Part shown: piece by piece, positions 48,701 to 59,000 of the stretch | Position numbering within the stretch: position 1 is the stretch's first letter | How the letters are laid out: each line of letters starts with the position of its first letter | Assembly (NCBI GenBank): GCA_023212725.1 | Contig: JALBYF010000008.1 | Span: 186,001-250,000 of the forward strand | From: Tranzscheliella williamsii | Lineage: Eukaryota > Basidiomycota > Ustilaginomycetes > Ustilaginales > Ustilaginaceae | Reading direction: 5' to 3' | DNA: 64,000 nucleotides | Notes under the pieces: generated by a model | Database searches by the model: none | The model's input: only the letters and a program-made list of their open reading frames with translations | Told to the model about the DNA's origin: nothing | Position numbers and translations under genes: made by a program

Positions 48701-50817
48701 TTGGGAGTACCTGCGTGCAAAGGGTGCTTCTTGGGAACGACTCTCCCGCCGTTCCATCGAATGGTTAGCTTGCTCCGGTAGAGACGACCGCCAGACTGGA
48801 CAACAGAGAATTTGAATGTCGAGTAGGGGTCGGCTCGCTTGAGGGCGTCTGACAGCATCACACGAGGCGTTTTACCGCCACCGCCGCTCTTTGCTCGCGG
48901 TGGCAGGTTTAGGAGGGTGACTACGACGCCAGTTTCGGCGTCCGTGTCTTCGACAGGTCCTTCGTTCAAGAGATTGCCAAAGAAGCCGTCGGTCGACTCC
49001 GCGTCCGAAGCGTCATCATTGTCATCGTTTTCAGCCTTCTCCGCCGCCCCATCTGTAAGTTCGGCTTTGCTGCTTCCAGTAACGTCGTCTTGCGGGGTGC
49101 CTTGAGCGGGCAGTTTGCCATTTTCTGTCAGGTCATCATTGTTGGCCGACGGTGTCATCTCGGTGTCTGCGCCGGCAGCACGCTCGATTTCTTCGCGCCT
49201 CTGCAGGCGTCTCTTCTCCTCTTCTTCTTCTGCGGCCTTGAGCTCCTTCTCTGCCTCTTCCCGCTGTCGTAGCGCTTGACGGAAGCCGTCGGTGGCAGTT
49301 TTCTGATCAAAGTGCGCCATGCGCTCACATTCGCGCATAAAGTCCTTTGTGCGACCCTGGAGTCTTTCGAGGCGGCCATCTTCATACTTCATGTGCATGT
49401 GGGCCTCCTTTCCGAACTCTTTCTTCCACTTGGCCTTCTCTTGATCGACACGAATCTGCATTGCTCTTAGCAAAGACCATGTCGCCGTCGGCCTCCCTAG
49501 AGTGTCGATCTCATTCGATTCGAGCTCGTCACTGAGCTGAAGGACGAGCTTTTCGGATGCCTCTTTGAAAGCGTCCACCTTCTCTTTAGGTACGCTTAGT
49601 GATTTCGCTGCATGAGTCGAGGGAGAGACCTTGGATGCTGATGGCGCGGCTTGGTCCGGGTTGGACTGAGCTGCAGATGTGCTCGATGTTGGTTTGATTG
49701 GCTCTGCATCGTTTCTCGCATAGTCAACCTTCCCCAAGGTTTCGGCGCGTTGAAAATCGTAGCCGATATGAATAGGTGGCCGGCTCTCATCGTAGTCCTC
49801 CTCCTCCTCCTCCTCTGCCTCATCTTGAGCATCCTCGGTCTCGTTTTTGATGTCAACGTCTTTTCGGCGCTTTTTGGCAGTTTTGCCTTCACTCACCCGG
49901 AGGGCGTCCTCCAGGGTCTCTTCGTCGAGTGCAAGAAAGAGAACAGCCAGGCAGTCTTCAATATCTGGTGACACTGCCACTGCCAGGGCGCTCTCGGCAT
50001 GTGCAGCGGTGAAGCCGAGCTTCAGAAGCAACTGGTAGGTAGTAATGGCCTTTGTCATGACCTTATCTTCACTGTCCGCAAAGGCGGACGAGGCAGACGA
50101 CGAAGCTACAGCAAGACTGGCGGCTTTGCTGACTGCAAGTCCTTGCAAGTCTTTTGAGAGCCTCGCAATCGCTATCGCAGCTCTCGAAGAGTTGTTGCTG
50201 AGTGGCGTGACAGTACCAGAGCCTGCGGCGGTGGCAGAGGCTGTGGTAGCGGGAGTCGTTGTTGTCGAATCGGGCGTCGAAGCAGATAGTGCAGAAGATG
50301 GGCCACTCTGAGGAGCCGCTCCACCCGCGATCTCAGACTGACCAAGCTGTCCATTGGCGCTGATAGAGAGCGCAGCTGGAATTTGCAGCTGAGCGGCAAC
50401 CTCGAGTACTTGGTCTCGCAATTGAGGATCCAATTCAAAGTTGGGCAGTGTCTTGGCGAAGCGCCTGTCGTACTCGATGACCTTGTGTTGTCGCCCCACT
50501 TCCTTTTCCACCCTATCATGGAGCTTGTCCACCAGGTTTTGTAGCGCCTGCTCTTCCTCCTTTTCTGGGTCAAAGTCATCTTTTGTATCCTGCTGAGCAT
50601 CCTGGGCGTTACTCGACGAGGCGGCAAGATTGTCAGCGAGACTATCATTGCTGATTTTTTCATAGTCTACCGCAGCAATAGCTGCTTTTCCGTCGCTGCT
50701 TTTTGCGATGGACGATGCAGCGGCCTTAAGAGGTGGATCCGGGGCCCTTTTCGGGGTGGAAGTCGTGGCATAACCGCGATTCACCGTGCCCTTGAGCGTG
50801 GGCCTCTTCTTCCCCAT
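45754..50817 (-). CDS. DEAH-box RNA helicase of the DHX29 / Ucp12 (YLR419W) group
   Basis: A 1687-residue protein. The open frame reaches a GTG at 50919, but the first ATG is 50817 and gives MGKKRPTLKGTVNRGYATTS, the usual start of fungal members. Residues about 230-300 hold a UBA-like helical segment (LLLKLGFTAAHAESAL). A charged region with coiled coil precedes the helicase core. Motifs: GETGCGKST (I, about 874), TEPRR (Ia), DEVHERS (II, about 977), SATVDAERI (III), ATNIAETGITI (V) and QRRGRAGRV (VI). A winged-helix/HA2 domain and OB fold follow (SSYMLYYTMV...YAWETGLM). DHX29 relatives help ribosomes scan structured 5' leaders; the fungal role is inferred from that. It is divergent from IES1. 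Confidence 0.88.
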   Translation of the reverse strand: MGKKRPTLKGTVNRGYATTSTPKRAPDPPLKAAASSIAKSSDGKAAIAAVDYEKISNDSLADNLAASSSNAQDAQQDTKDDFDPEKEEEQALQNLVDKLHDRVEKEVGRQHKVIEYDRRFAKTLPNFELDPQLRDQVLEVAAQLQIPAALSISANGQLGQSEIAGGAAPQSGPSSALSASTPDSTTTTPATTASATAAGSGTVTPLSNNSSRAAIAIARLSKDLQGLAVSKAASLAVASSSASSAFADSEDKVMTKAITTYQLLLKLGFTAAHAESALAVAVSPDIEDCLAVLFLALDEETLEDALRVSEGKTAKKRRKDVDIKNETEDAQDEAEEEEEEDYDESRPPIHIGYDFQRAETLGKVDYARNDAEPIKPTSSTSAAQSNPDQAAPSASKVSPSTHAAKSLSVPKEKVDAFKEASEKLVLQLSDELESNEIDTLGRPTATWSLLRAMQIRVDQEKAKWKKEFGKEAHMHMKYEDGRLERLQGRTKDFMRECERMAHFDQKTATDGFRQALRQREEAEKELKAAEEEEEKRRLQRREEIERAAGADTEMTPSANNDDLTENGKLPAQGTPQDDVTGSSKAELTDGAAEKAENDDNDDASDAESTDGFFGNLLNEGPVEDTDAETGVVVTLLNLPPRAKSGGGGKTPRVMLSDALKRADPYSTFKFSVVQSGGRLYRSKLTIRWNGGRVVPKKHPLHAGTPNYVDEYVLTTVGCASQLQADDLIATVALFCIDKDKQVQRALPPGYRDWWEELAALQKEERDRKARLRYQRVRDVIRVRMEEAESVKKTKAKPALGNTAASEQTDLGELSTASAPQPSEARAKEIAEYFAKRRQSGPYQKMLPGRQSLPIANHRQEILDLVENNQIFVLSGETGCGKSTQVPAYILENCMAQGQHCKIYVTEPRRISAISLAERVSQELGEPRKSVGGNDSLVGYAIRLESHVGKNARLVYATTGIVLRMLEGTAFNEITHVIIDEVHERSIESDFLLIILKTLIAHRKDLRVILMSATVDAERISKYCGGCPTISVPGRTFPVNVHYLEDAVEMSNYAIEDDSAYAFRPKRGHGQTARKQNVPGNKSKLQVISQAEEEEEPPLDDDDDDEQGPSTGALGKSYRPKTIDTLAKMNEYVINHDLIIKILERVCFEKDLEVYSAATLIFMPGLAEIRKCHDMLVDHPVFGGAGFQLHPLHSTISSEDQGAVFNVPPKGVRKIVIATNIAETGITIPDITCVIDSGKHREMRYDEKRQISRLIECFIARSNAKQRRGRAGRVQEGICFHLFTKYRHDSYLDEHPLPEMLRLSLQDLALKLKIMKIKIGDSIENALSQALDPPSNANIQRAISALVEVKALTTTEEITHLGRHLSKMPLDVHMGKFLLVATLFKCLDPALTIAAALNSKSPFITPFGKEAEADRAKQSFKLGDSDFLTIANAFNGFRRAAAKNHHRVYCGKSFLSLQNLLQIEELRQQYFSYLVDSGFVSVDDVVKQELNRLRYRGGNNYGKPKFMAVPPELDVNARSLAMIHATLAAGLYPKLLHIDSKTYQLKTIGNNQPTSIHPSSVNFKVKMGELVRSQSSYMLYYTMVQSRKLYAWETGLMDDKAVYMLCGDADFKLSSNSVYIDRQRIRLASADPKSLLALKTLRDQLGKLMKSSFRYPGRKWSDAQSRLFDLACLVLGVAANDEDLALQQ

Positions 50818-51226
50818 GTTGTTCACGTTACCAGCACCGCCTTGGAGCTGCCTGATACCACTGTGCTTATGGTTGCTGATGGAAGTCGGTAGAGGAAGAG
50901 CTGTCACCTTGAGGGCCACTCACAGTGACTCTTTTACGTTTCGTTTCTTCTCTTGGGTGTTACTTCGGCCAGAGCTCCACTCTCTCACACTTCATATACG
51001 GGTTCGACAACTTAACAGAACTCAGCATTTTCCTGCTCTTTTCCGAAATCCGAGCTGACCGCTGTCTGCGTGCAGCTGCCAGCTTCAAGACGACCGAGTG
51101 CAGTGCGCAACGAAAGGGTTCTTCGCGCTCGCGATTCGCAGTCCAATGCTTTTTTCCATCTAGGAGGCCACTGATAGCAAGCTGTCTTCAGAGCTGAGTC
51201 CAGTCTGGCAACCCAACCTACCGGCC
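50818..51226. promoter_or_regulatory. Divergent promoter between the DEAH helicase and IES1
   Basis: The two ATGs are 409 bases apart on opposite strands, so one short region must drive both genes. No TATA box or known element stands out. Confidence 0.5.
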
Positions 51227-53812
51227 ATGGCTTCCGTCAACCTATCTACGCCGCCGTCGGCGCTGTCCGGGCCTGACAAGGAGCACCTCGCCAATGGCTC
51301 CTTTGGGCTCAACGACCGTGCTACACCCACGCCGAGCCACCGCAAAGGGCAGGCGAAAGACTTTCAGCCTGCGCCCGGTGCGCCGCCACCGTGGCCAGGC
51401 TACCAGGCCCAGACCAGCAATAAAGCGGGCGCCACAGCAAATCTGCCGCGAAATCTGCCTGTCAAGAGGTACGATGGCGACCCGCTGGGGAGGGCGGATG
51501 TACAGCACGCTCTGCTTTGCCATCTGTTCTCGGACACGCGCAGGGTCTTTACCAACCCCCGACCCGGGAATCGGTCTAGCAATGATGCAGCAAGTGTCTC
51601 CGCTACCCCCGGAAGTGTAGCGACGCCCACGCCGGTCTGGCCATACGGCATGTCAGACGGTTGCCTGCGACGCAGCGACGAGTCCGAACAGGAGTTCCAG
51701 GAATGGAAGCAGACCAAGGAGCGACACGACAGGTGGAGAAAGCGTCTGCGGAAGCGTGAGCGGATGATGCGGAAAGCCGCCGAGGCAGAAGCCAAGGCCG
51801 CTGCTGGAGCTGCCGAGGCGGTGGACGAAGGCTCCGAATCCAATCCGAACGAGGAGAGGGACGAGCTGGCCGAGCCCGGCGCAGAAGACGGGGCGGAGAA
51901 AGAGATGGAGGAAGAAGACGAGGTCGATGATGACGACGAGCCTTTCGACGAGGACGAGTTCGCCAAGCCCGGTGCCAGCAAGCTTACCTTCAAAGAGCTC
52001 TACATCGAGTCGCTGCTCAACAGCAGCAAGTGCACCAAGTCGATGCGAGACAAGATTATGACCGACGACGAGTATGCCGAAGACTTTGCCAAAGTATGTC
52101 TGCTGGTCAATGTCGGTCGCATCAACACCACACTGGCCTTCTACCCGGAGATGAAGACCGTCCTGCGGTCGTACCATCCTCTGCCTTCCGTGCAGAACAA
52201 CGAGAATACAAGGCGAAACATGCAAGATGCGCCGCGGATGAAGTCTCTTCTCAAGGGGGTGCTCATTGACACCGAGCGGCCCGGGCCGCCAACAGCTGGA
52301 CCGTCCGCCGGCCAAGCGCCCAAGTCGGGGAAGCCCAACGCACTCAGCGAAGAGGCCCCTTCCGACTTTAGAGAGGTGATCAAGCGCTACCGAAACGGTA
52401 CCGTGCCGCCGACCAGCGTGGTCACGCTCATCTTTTTGCTGTCTCTGCATGCCAACGAGATCACCGACAACCATTTTCCAGCGCCGCACGACTCGCACTC
52501 GCTCTTCTATCCGCATTCCGACTACCCGCTCTCCTCGAAGCAGAGGGCCAATGCGTTCCTCTGGCTGCTCTACCACTACCTAGAAGGCCCGGCGACCAAG
52601 CCTCCTGCTGAACAGGCGAATCCGTTTGACGACGAGACATCGTTGGAAGCTGGACAGGAGGCTCTGAAAGCCTATCAGAGCCTCGAGCCTGAAGCACGGC
52701 AGAAGCGCGGCAACCAGCCTTGGAAGGGTATTATCAACCCCGAGTGGCAGGCATGGAAAGCTGCCGACGAAAAGCAGAAGGCAGAAGCGGACGAAGCCGC
52801 TATCCGCAACGCGCCAGGGGGCAAGTCAAGCTCGGATCTCGAGTCGTCGCCGCGCAAAGAAGCGGACGACGGCGATGCGCGGGTCAAGCAAGAAGGCGGT
52901 GACGATGGCAACGCCGAGGGAGACGGGGATGTGTCCATGGAGGATGCCCAGAAGGCGGACGACGTTGCGCCCCTAAACGACTTGGGCCCCGAGCCCGCCT
53001 CGCATCTCAAGCGCCTTCTCGTGCCGACGCTCCAAGTGATCTCCTACGACATGGCGGCCAAGGAGAACGTAGACACCGAGGAGGAGATCACGTGGGGCAA
53101 GCAGATGCAGTCGGAGCGCGCGGCGTTCCTGGCCAAGTTCCAGGAGGAAGAAGCGGCCAAGGCGGCTGCCGGAGGTGGGTCGCCGGCGCCGTCGACGGGG
53201 ACCGCGTCCGGGAAGGGAAAAAAGGTGGGTGGGGGGGTGGCAGGCAAGCGGGAGGACGGGGAGCGGGGGAGTTTGTCGGACGCGGAGGCGAGTTTTTCCG
53301 GGAAGGGAAAGAAGCGGGCGGCGGGCGGGGGTGGGGAGGTGTTGAAGCGGTCGCGGATGGCGAGTCCTGTGGAGTTTGAGGACGGGGAGGGTGTGGGAGG
53401 GGTGGGAGGGGGGGAGGGGATGGTGGCTGGGTACGAGGACGCGGGGGGGGATGGGAGGGGGCGGGTGCGGGCGGCGCTGTGGCAGCTGGATGTGAGCCTG
53501 CCGGGGCCTGCGCCCGAGTCGCTCGTGCAGACGGCGTGGACGCGCATCCTCGAGCGCGCCCAGCGCGGCGTCGGCGACGCCTGCTACGAGAGCGACGACG
53601 ACGACTTCGCCCAACACGAAGCCCTCGACCCCGACCGCGCCCGCGCTGAAATCGTCCGCATCATCACAAGCCTCCGCGACATCGTCCGCCCCGACATCTT
53701 CGACGACGACAACACCACCCTCCCCTCCCACCCACACCCCCCCTCCGACGACGAAGACGACGACGCTCCCCTCGCAGCCAACCCCCGCAACACTGCTCCC
53801 GTCCGCATCTGA
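51227..53812 (+). CDS. IES1: INO80 chromatin-remodelling complex subunit Ies1
   Basis: An 861-residue frame from ATG 51227. Conserved fungal Ies1 blocks are VKRYDGDPLGRADVQ...LFSDTRRVFT (about 80-110), LTFKELYIESLLNSSKCTKSM-RDKI and KVCLLVNVGRINTTLAFYPEM (about 252-315), and HFPAPHDSHSLFYPHSDYPLSSKQRANAFLWLL split over about 415-450. INO80 slides nucleosomes and acts on H2A.Z in transcription and repair; Ies1 is a fungus-specific subunit. Residues 150-250 are coiled-coil and acidic. The C-terminal 250 residues are low complexity. There coding is G-rich (53170-53520) and then C-rich (53530-53790), so the family-specific part is the first 460 residues. Confidence 0.88.
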   Translation: MASVNLSTPPSALSGPDKEHLANGSFGLNDRATPTPSHRKGQAKDFQPAPGAPPPWPGYQAQTSNKAGATANLPRNLPVKRYDGDPLGRADVQHALLCHLFSDTRRVFTNPRPGNRSSNDAASVSATPGSVATPTPVWPYGMSDGCLRRSDESEQEFQEWKQTKERHDRWRKRLRKRERMMRKAAEAEAKAAAGAAEAVDEGSESNPNEERDELAEPGAEDGAEKEMEEEDEVDDDDEPFDEDEFAKPGASKLTFKELYIESLLNSSKCTKSMRDKIMTDDEYAEDFAKVCLLVNVGRINTTLAFYPEMKTVLRSYHPLPSVQNNENTRRNMQDAPRMKSLLKGVLIDTERPGPPTAGPSAGQAPKSGKPNALSEEAPSDFREVIKRYRNGTVPPTSVVTLIFLLSLHANEITDNHFPAPHDSHSLFYPHSDYPLSSKQRANAFLWLLYHYLEGPATKPPAEQANPFDDETSLEAGQEALKAYQSLEPEARQKRGNQPWKGIINPEWQAWKAADEKQKAEADEAAIRNAPGGKSSSDLESSPRKEADDGDARVKQEGGDDGNAEGDGDVSMEDAQKADDVAPLNDLGPEPASHLKRLLVPTLQVISYDMAAKENVDTEEEITWGKQMQSERAAFLAKFQEEEAAKAAAGGGSPAPSTGTASGKGKKVGGGVAGKREDGERGSLSDAEASFSGKGKKRAAGGGGEVLKRSRMASPVEFEDGEGVGGVGGGEGMVAGYEDAGGDGRGRVRAALWQLDVSLPGPAPESLVQTAWTRILERAQRGVGDACYESDDDDFAQHEALDPDRARAEIVRIITSLRDIVRPDIFDDDNTTLPSHPHPPSDDEDDDAPLAANPRNTAPVRI

Positions 53813-54325
53813 CCAGCCATCACACACCCCGTCTACCCCACCGTCACCCGTCCCAAAGCCTGTCTCCAGACCATCTTCCTTTCGTTCTCATCTTGCAAAC
53901 TGTAATTGTAAGCGCCGCGCTGCTATCGTACTATGGTAGAAGTTGTTACTTGCTCTCAGCTTAGATCTTTTCCACGCCAACACGCCGAGCCCATCCACGC
54001 TTCACCAGACTATGGCCTTACTGCGACGGTATTAGCCCACTGAAATGGCAAGAGAGCTGGCGAATCATGAGGGCAGCCTCGAAAGACTGGTACATGAGGA
54101 CGGGCTTGAAAGACTCGTTCATGAGGGCAGGCTTGAAAGCCATTGACGGATGGCAGTGCACGCGGACGCGTCGCGTAGAGAGGTCGAGTCGAACGTGAGC
54201 GGACTTTAGCGCGCTTCGCGACATTCCAATCTTGGCGATGGCTCTTGCCGTTGTGAATACTACCACATCGACCTCACGAATCCTAGGCAGCCGTTGCTTG
54301 CTACCGCCCGGAGTGCACTGTCGCC
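53813..54325. promoter_or_regulatory. Intergenic upstream of SLD2 with a 27-bp repeat
   Basis: About 510 bases holding the IES1 3' UTR and SLD2 promoter. The only structure seen is the repeat at 54067-54141. Confidence 0.5.
54067..54141. repeat. 27-bp imperfect tandem repeat, nearly three copies
   Basis: Copies begin at 54067, 54094 and 54121 with the core ATGAGG(G/A)C(A/G)GGCTTGAAAG; the third is cut short after 21 bases. The period is a multiple of three. On the minus strand an 82-codon open frame (54266-54018) reads the array as nine-residue repeats of the form SFKPxLMxx. The array lies 185-260 bases upstream of the SLD2 ATG. Confidence 0.85.
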
Positions 54326-55918
54326 ATGGAGTCGATCCTGCGCAAAGAGCTCAAGGCCTGGCAGAGGGCGTTCAGGGCCGAGCACGGGCGCGACCCTACC
54401 AAGCGCGACATGCTTGCCGACGCCAACATCGCAGCTACCTACGACACGTGGCAGGCGGTAGGTGGCGATGCCAAGCGCAGGACTAAAACGAGCTCCTCCT
54501 CGCCGCGGTCGGCTGCTGGCCCCTCCAGGGGATCTGGCGGCAGAACCAGCGCGTCGAGTTCGAAACCATACAGCAGCGAGACCCGACGCCATCGAGACAG
54601 CGCGGCACCGAGGAGCGACAGATCAGATGGCGTTTTCAAGACGCCGACAAAGGTGCGCGCGGTGGATGCTAGCTCGTCGGGAGACCTTGGCGGGACGCCG
54701 ACCAAGGCGGGCTCGGCGCAGGTGCTGACGCCCAGGCGGACCAACCCGTTCGCGACGCCGACCAAGCGGACGCCGGAGCGCGCCGCTGCGAGTCCGGCTG
54801 GCTCGGCGGTGGATGTGGAGATGACGCCGGCGAAGCGGTCGGGGCGGGGGATTCTGTCACGGGCGGGGTCAATTTCTCCGTTGCGGGGTGCGCAGTATGT
54901 GGACGGCTCGCCTTCGAAGTTGCGGGGGTTGGTAGCGGCGCACTCGGCGGTGGGGGTGGGTGTGGGTGTGGTGGGGCGGGGGGGGGGGGATGCGGAGCTG
55001 AATGCTGCGCTGGTGGCGTACACGCCGCGGACCAAGGCGCGGAAGCGGCTGCGCGGGGAGGATGTGCCCGCGACGCCGGGGCGGCGGCGGGTGTCTGACG
55101 GGGTGGGGCGGGGCGGCGCGCGGGGGCCGTTGGGGGGTTTTGGTTTCAGCGCGCGCGGCAAGCCGCCAGGGCAGCGCAGCGTGACGGCGCCAGCGAGCGT
55201 CTTCCGTCCGCTGTTCAGCTCGCCGGAGCGGGCGCGCGCGCCGGCCGCCCTGCACGACGGCGAGCGCGTGTCTCGCGGCGGCCTCTTCGCCGCCGAACTG
55301 GCAAAGCGCAGTCACGCCGAGAACGCACCTCCCGCAAAGCGGACCAAGGAACGCGCGAGCGCCCCGCTCCCAAGCTCGTCCGACTCCGAGCCAGCCTGCG
55401 GCCTCTCGAGCCCCCCGCACGCCCTGCCGTCGTCCCCCCCCACCGAGCCGTCCCTCAGCACGCCCGCACCGCGCACCGCCAAACCACCCCCCCGCCACCT
55501 CGTCCTCTCCGATGACGACCACCCGCGCGCCCGCATCGTCATCCACCCCTACCAGCGCCACGGCACCCTCCGCGCCCCGCCACCCTCCCCCCCCAGCGAC
55601 GACGACACCCCCTTGTTCCCCCTCCCCGCCCGCCCCGCTACCCCTCCGCCGGCCCTACCCCGCGCCCACTCCGACCCCGAAGACACAGCCTCCTCCCCGC
55701 TCGCCCGCCTCCGCCTCGACACCCGCAAACCCACCCGCCACACCCCCGCCCCCCCTTCCCACCACCTCCTCCACGCCGTCTTCAACCCCCCCGCTCCACA
55801 CCACCAACGCTTGCCTGACACTGCACCCGCCGACAGCGACGACGACGACTGGGAGCAGGCGGTCGAAGAGGACTTTACCTTCCTCGACTCCGAGATCGAG
55901 CTGCACGACATCGCATAG
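54326..55918 (+). CDS. SLD2: DNA replication regulator Sld2 (Drc1)
   Basis: Once phosphorylated by CDK, Sld2 binds Dpb11 to start replication origins. The 530-residue frame from ATG 54326 opens with the Sld2 homology block LRKELKAWQRAFRAEHGRDP...IAATYDTWQ (residues 5-47), shared with the N-terminus of RecQL4. Residues 90-260 contain a dense set of minimal or full CDK sites (TPTK at least three times, TPRR, TPAK, SPLR, SPSK, TPGR), as expected for this CDK target. The rest is low complexity. The C-terminus is acidic (SDDDDWEQAVEEDFTFLDSEIE). A 12-G run at 54978-54989 lies in the coding region. Coding strand is G-rich at 54840-55150 and C-rich at 55370-55840. It converges with SLA2 (130 bases). 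Confidence 0.88.
   Translation: MESILRKELKAWQRAFRAEHGRDPTKRDMLADANIAATYDTWQAVGGDAKRRTKTSSSSPRSAAGPSRGSGGRTSASSSKPYSSETRRHRDSAAPRSDRSDGVFKTPTKVRAVDASSSGDLGGTPTKAGSAQVLTPRRTNPFATPTKRTPERAAASPAGSAVDVEMTPAKRSGRGILSRAGSISPLRGAQYVDGSPSKLRGLVAAHSAVGVGVGVVGRGGGDAELNAALVAYTPRTKARKRLRGEDVPATPGRRRVSDGVGRGGARGPLGGFGFSARGKPPGQRSVTAPASVFRPLFSSPERARAPAALHDGERVSRGGLFAAELAKRSHAENAPPAKRTKERASAPLPSSSDSEPACGLSSPPHALPSSPPTEPSLSTPAPRTAKPPPRHLVLSDDDHPRARIVIHPYQRHGTLRAPPPSPPSDDDTPLFPLPARPATPPPALPRAHSDPEDTASSPLARLRLDTRKPTRHTPAPPSHHLLHAVFNPPAPHHQRLPDTAPADSDDDDWEQAVEEDFTFLDSEIELHDIA
54978..54989 (+). repeat. Homopolymer run of 12 G in the SLD2 coding sequence
   Basis: Twelve consecutive G encode three glycines within VGRGGGD. 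Runs of this length slip easily in replication and sequencing, so frame here deserves care. The frame stays open on both sides, which argues the count is right. Confidence 0.85.
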
Positions 55919-56048
55919 CCTCGCTGCACTACATGGCATTCCGCATCGCCGCCGCGCTACATGCTCGGAAAGACGACTCGGTGAAATTCTGACTGTGGAG
56001 GCGGAAAGAGTACAGGTGCGGGTAACGAGTCGACGGGGAGGGGACGGC

Positions 56049-59000
56049 TCACTCGTCGTCGGTGGCGTGATAGCCGGCGCGGCGCATCGAGCCGAGGACG
56101 CGGCGCGCCTGGGTGAGTTCCTTCTCGAGCTTGAGGACCTCGACCTGCTGCTCCATCTCCTTGACCTTGAACTCGTGTGCTGCCATCTGGGAGTAGTCGG
56201 CGCCGGCGGCGGCGTTGGACTGGCGGTCGGTGATGGTCTGGACCTGCTTGACCAGCGCCTTGCAGGCGGTCGTGACCGCCTTGGCGGCGCGCTCGAGGCG
56301 GTCCTGCGTCTTGGACATGAACTCGGCCTTGACGCGCGAGGCGGCAACCACCTGCGCCGTCGCGGCCGAGACCTCGTTCGAGGCGACGATAAGCTGCTCG
56401 AGCGAGTGCGTCCCCATGATCACGCCGTCCGCCGCCTCGATCAGCATCGTCGTCGCAAACGCCACGGCGCGCGCCGCCGAAATCAGCCCCTCGGTCCATC
56501 GGTTGTTGCGCTTGTAGAACTGCTGGTTCGTCGACGAGCCGCGTCCCTTGGCCACAATCTCCTGCTGCGACTCGGTGGCGGCCTTGATCAGCCCTGCGAT
56601 CGCGCGCGTGATGGCCAGCGATGCCTCCAGGATCGCATCGTGCACCTGCAGATCCACCGCCGAATACTTGCCAGAGTCCCTCGGCCGCGACAGCAACGCC
56701 TGCAGCTTGGCGGTGGCAGCGTCGATCGCCGACGCCGCGTTCATCATCTCGCGCTCGACAATGTCGCCAATGTCCCCGTTCGCATTGGCCAGCATCGTGT
56801 TGCCCGCCTTGACCATCGTCTCGACCACGCTGTTCAGGTTCGAGAACGCCGTCCGCGCTTCCATGCTCTGCCGCGCAACCACGTCCTTCCGCTGCGCAGG
56901 CGCAACACCGGCCAGCCGATACGACTGCAGGTTGGCAAACAAGTGGAGCAAGACGCTGCCGGTCTCGCGCCCTGTACTGACCAGCTTATCGGCCGCATCG
57001 TCGTTCTGGGCAAGCCGAGTGATGCCCTTGGTGCTGATCAGCGTGTCGCTGATCGTCTGCGCGAGCTGATTGGCACGCTGGATGACCTCGACATGCTCGC
57101 CTCCAACCTCGCCAGAAAGATAGAGCGAGAAGACGGTGGCAAACTCGTTGGCCGAGGTGGTGCCCTTCTCGATCATCGACAGGACATATTCGGGTGTCGC
57201 GGTCGTGTTGCCGGACGCCGCGGGCGACTCCAGCTCGTAGAGCGCATCGTCAACCTTATCCGCGCAGGCCTGCAGGATCGAATCGATAATGGCATTGAGC
57301 TTCTTGGTATTGTCCAGAATCAGCGTGTCGATTTGAGCATTCACCGCTTGGTCGCTCTCGCCCTGGTTCAGCTGAATGTCGGTCAACTGCTTGATGGTGG
57401 CGTCCATACCCTCCTGCATGATGGCTAGCTCGGCGTCCTTCTCGTCACGAATCCTTGCCAGCTCAGCTTCCCGGGCGTCGGCCTCCATCCTCTTTTCGCG
57501 CAACGAGTCCTCCAGTTCGGCAATCTGTCGATTGAGGGTGGACATCATGCCAGAAAGCTCGCTGCTCTTGGCACGAGTGGCATCTTCGGCACGCTCGTTG
57601 GCAAACATGAGGTCCCGCTTGAGCCGGTCGAACTCCTCTTTCTGGCTGGCCTTGATCCTGTCAAGATCGAATCGAGCGCGGTCACGCTCCCGGATCATAT
57701 CGGCAAGTTCGAGATTCTTGGCCTTGACGTCTCTCTCCATTCTCTCCATCTTGTCGACCGCTTCCTGGGCGCTGCCGGCTTTGATCTGCAACTGTTTGTA
57801 CTTGCCAAGCATCTCAAGATGTTCTGTGCGTAGCTGCGAGTACAGCTTGGCGAGCGCCTCGTACTTGTTGCGCCATAAGGTGACCTGGTCCTGGAGCTGC
57901 CGGACAATGTCGTCCTTGCCCTGCATCTGCGCGCCAAAGTTCTGGCCAATGTTGGAGAGTTCGGTTTCCAAGGCCTTGACACGACGGTCGTACTGCTCGA
58001 GCATGAGCTGGTCGCGCTCGTATTGCCCGCGCATAGCAAGGATCTCTCGCTCTAGCTCGGCATGTCGGCCTCCTTGCATCTGGTCCATCTGAGCGCGCAT
58101 GAGCTGTTCCTGGGCAAGACGTTGCTGTTCGGCTTGGAGTCGCTGCTGCTCTTCAAAGTCGCGCTGCTGCTTCGCTGCTAAGTCTGCCTGCCTTTGCCTC
58201 TCTGCCTCTTCTTGCGCCTTGAGCGCAGCCTGCTTATCTTCGTATTCCTTGAGCATGCGAGCTTGCTCGTCAATTTCGGACTGGGACGGGCCCGGAGGAG
58301 GTGGTGAAGGTGCCTTTGGAGTCTGGCGGGGCGGCAGCAAGGGACCCTCTTCGGGTAATTCGAACAGATTCGGGGGATCGTGGTTGAGCTTGGGCACATT
58401 GATGAGCGAGGTGAGATACTTGAGGTTGGCACACTCGTAGTAGAACTTGCGGAGCGATGAATGCTGAGAGTCGTACCGCTCTCGAAGCGGCTCGAGAGCT
58501 TCACTGGCATCGGTACGACGATGCATGGCTCTGAGCATGGAAGTCAAAAACTTGTAGATGCCGTAGCTCTCCTTGACCAGCGGGACCAGAGCCGATATCT
58601 TGCACTCGTTGTTGGCTGAGCCGCGGAAATGGGCAAAGATGAGCTTCTGGAACTGCTCGATCTGATCCTGAAGGTTCATGAGATCCATGATGGTCTCATA
58701 GCCTTCATCGGGATTATCGATGTTCTTGAGCGAGATATATTCCTCGTATTCAAACAGGCCGTTAAACTCCTTGTGATGGCGATGGAATCGGAGCTTAGCA
58801 AGGATAAAGCTCACATAGGCTCGAATGAGGGCGGCATAACCTCGCATGCTGTCGGAGCCGACGGTGCGAGCACAAGTTTCGAACCATCCTGCCTGGGCCT
58901 GAGCTTCTTTGAGGACGATCTGGTGGCCTTCCTGCAGTACCTTGTGGACCAGGATCAGCGCCTTGAACGTCTGGACCTCGTCGCTGAGGATGGGCTGAAC

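Noticed and set aside
55512..57428. 638-codon plus-strand open frame running from SLD2 into SLA2 antisense
   Set aside because: It crosses a convergent junction and has Pro/Thr then Arg/Leu-biased composition with no domain.
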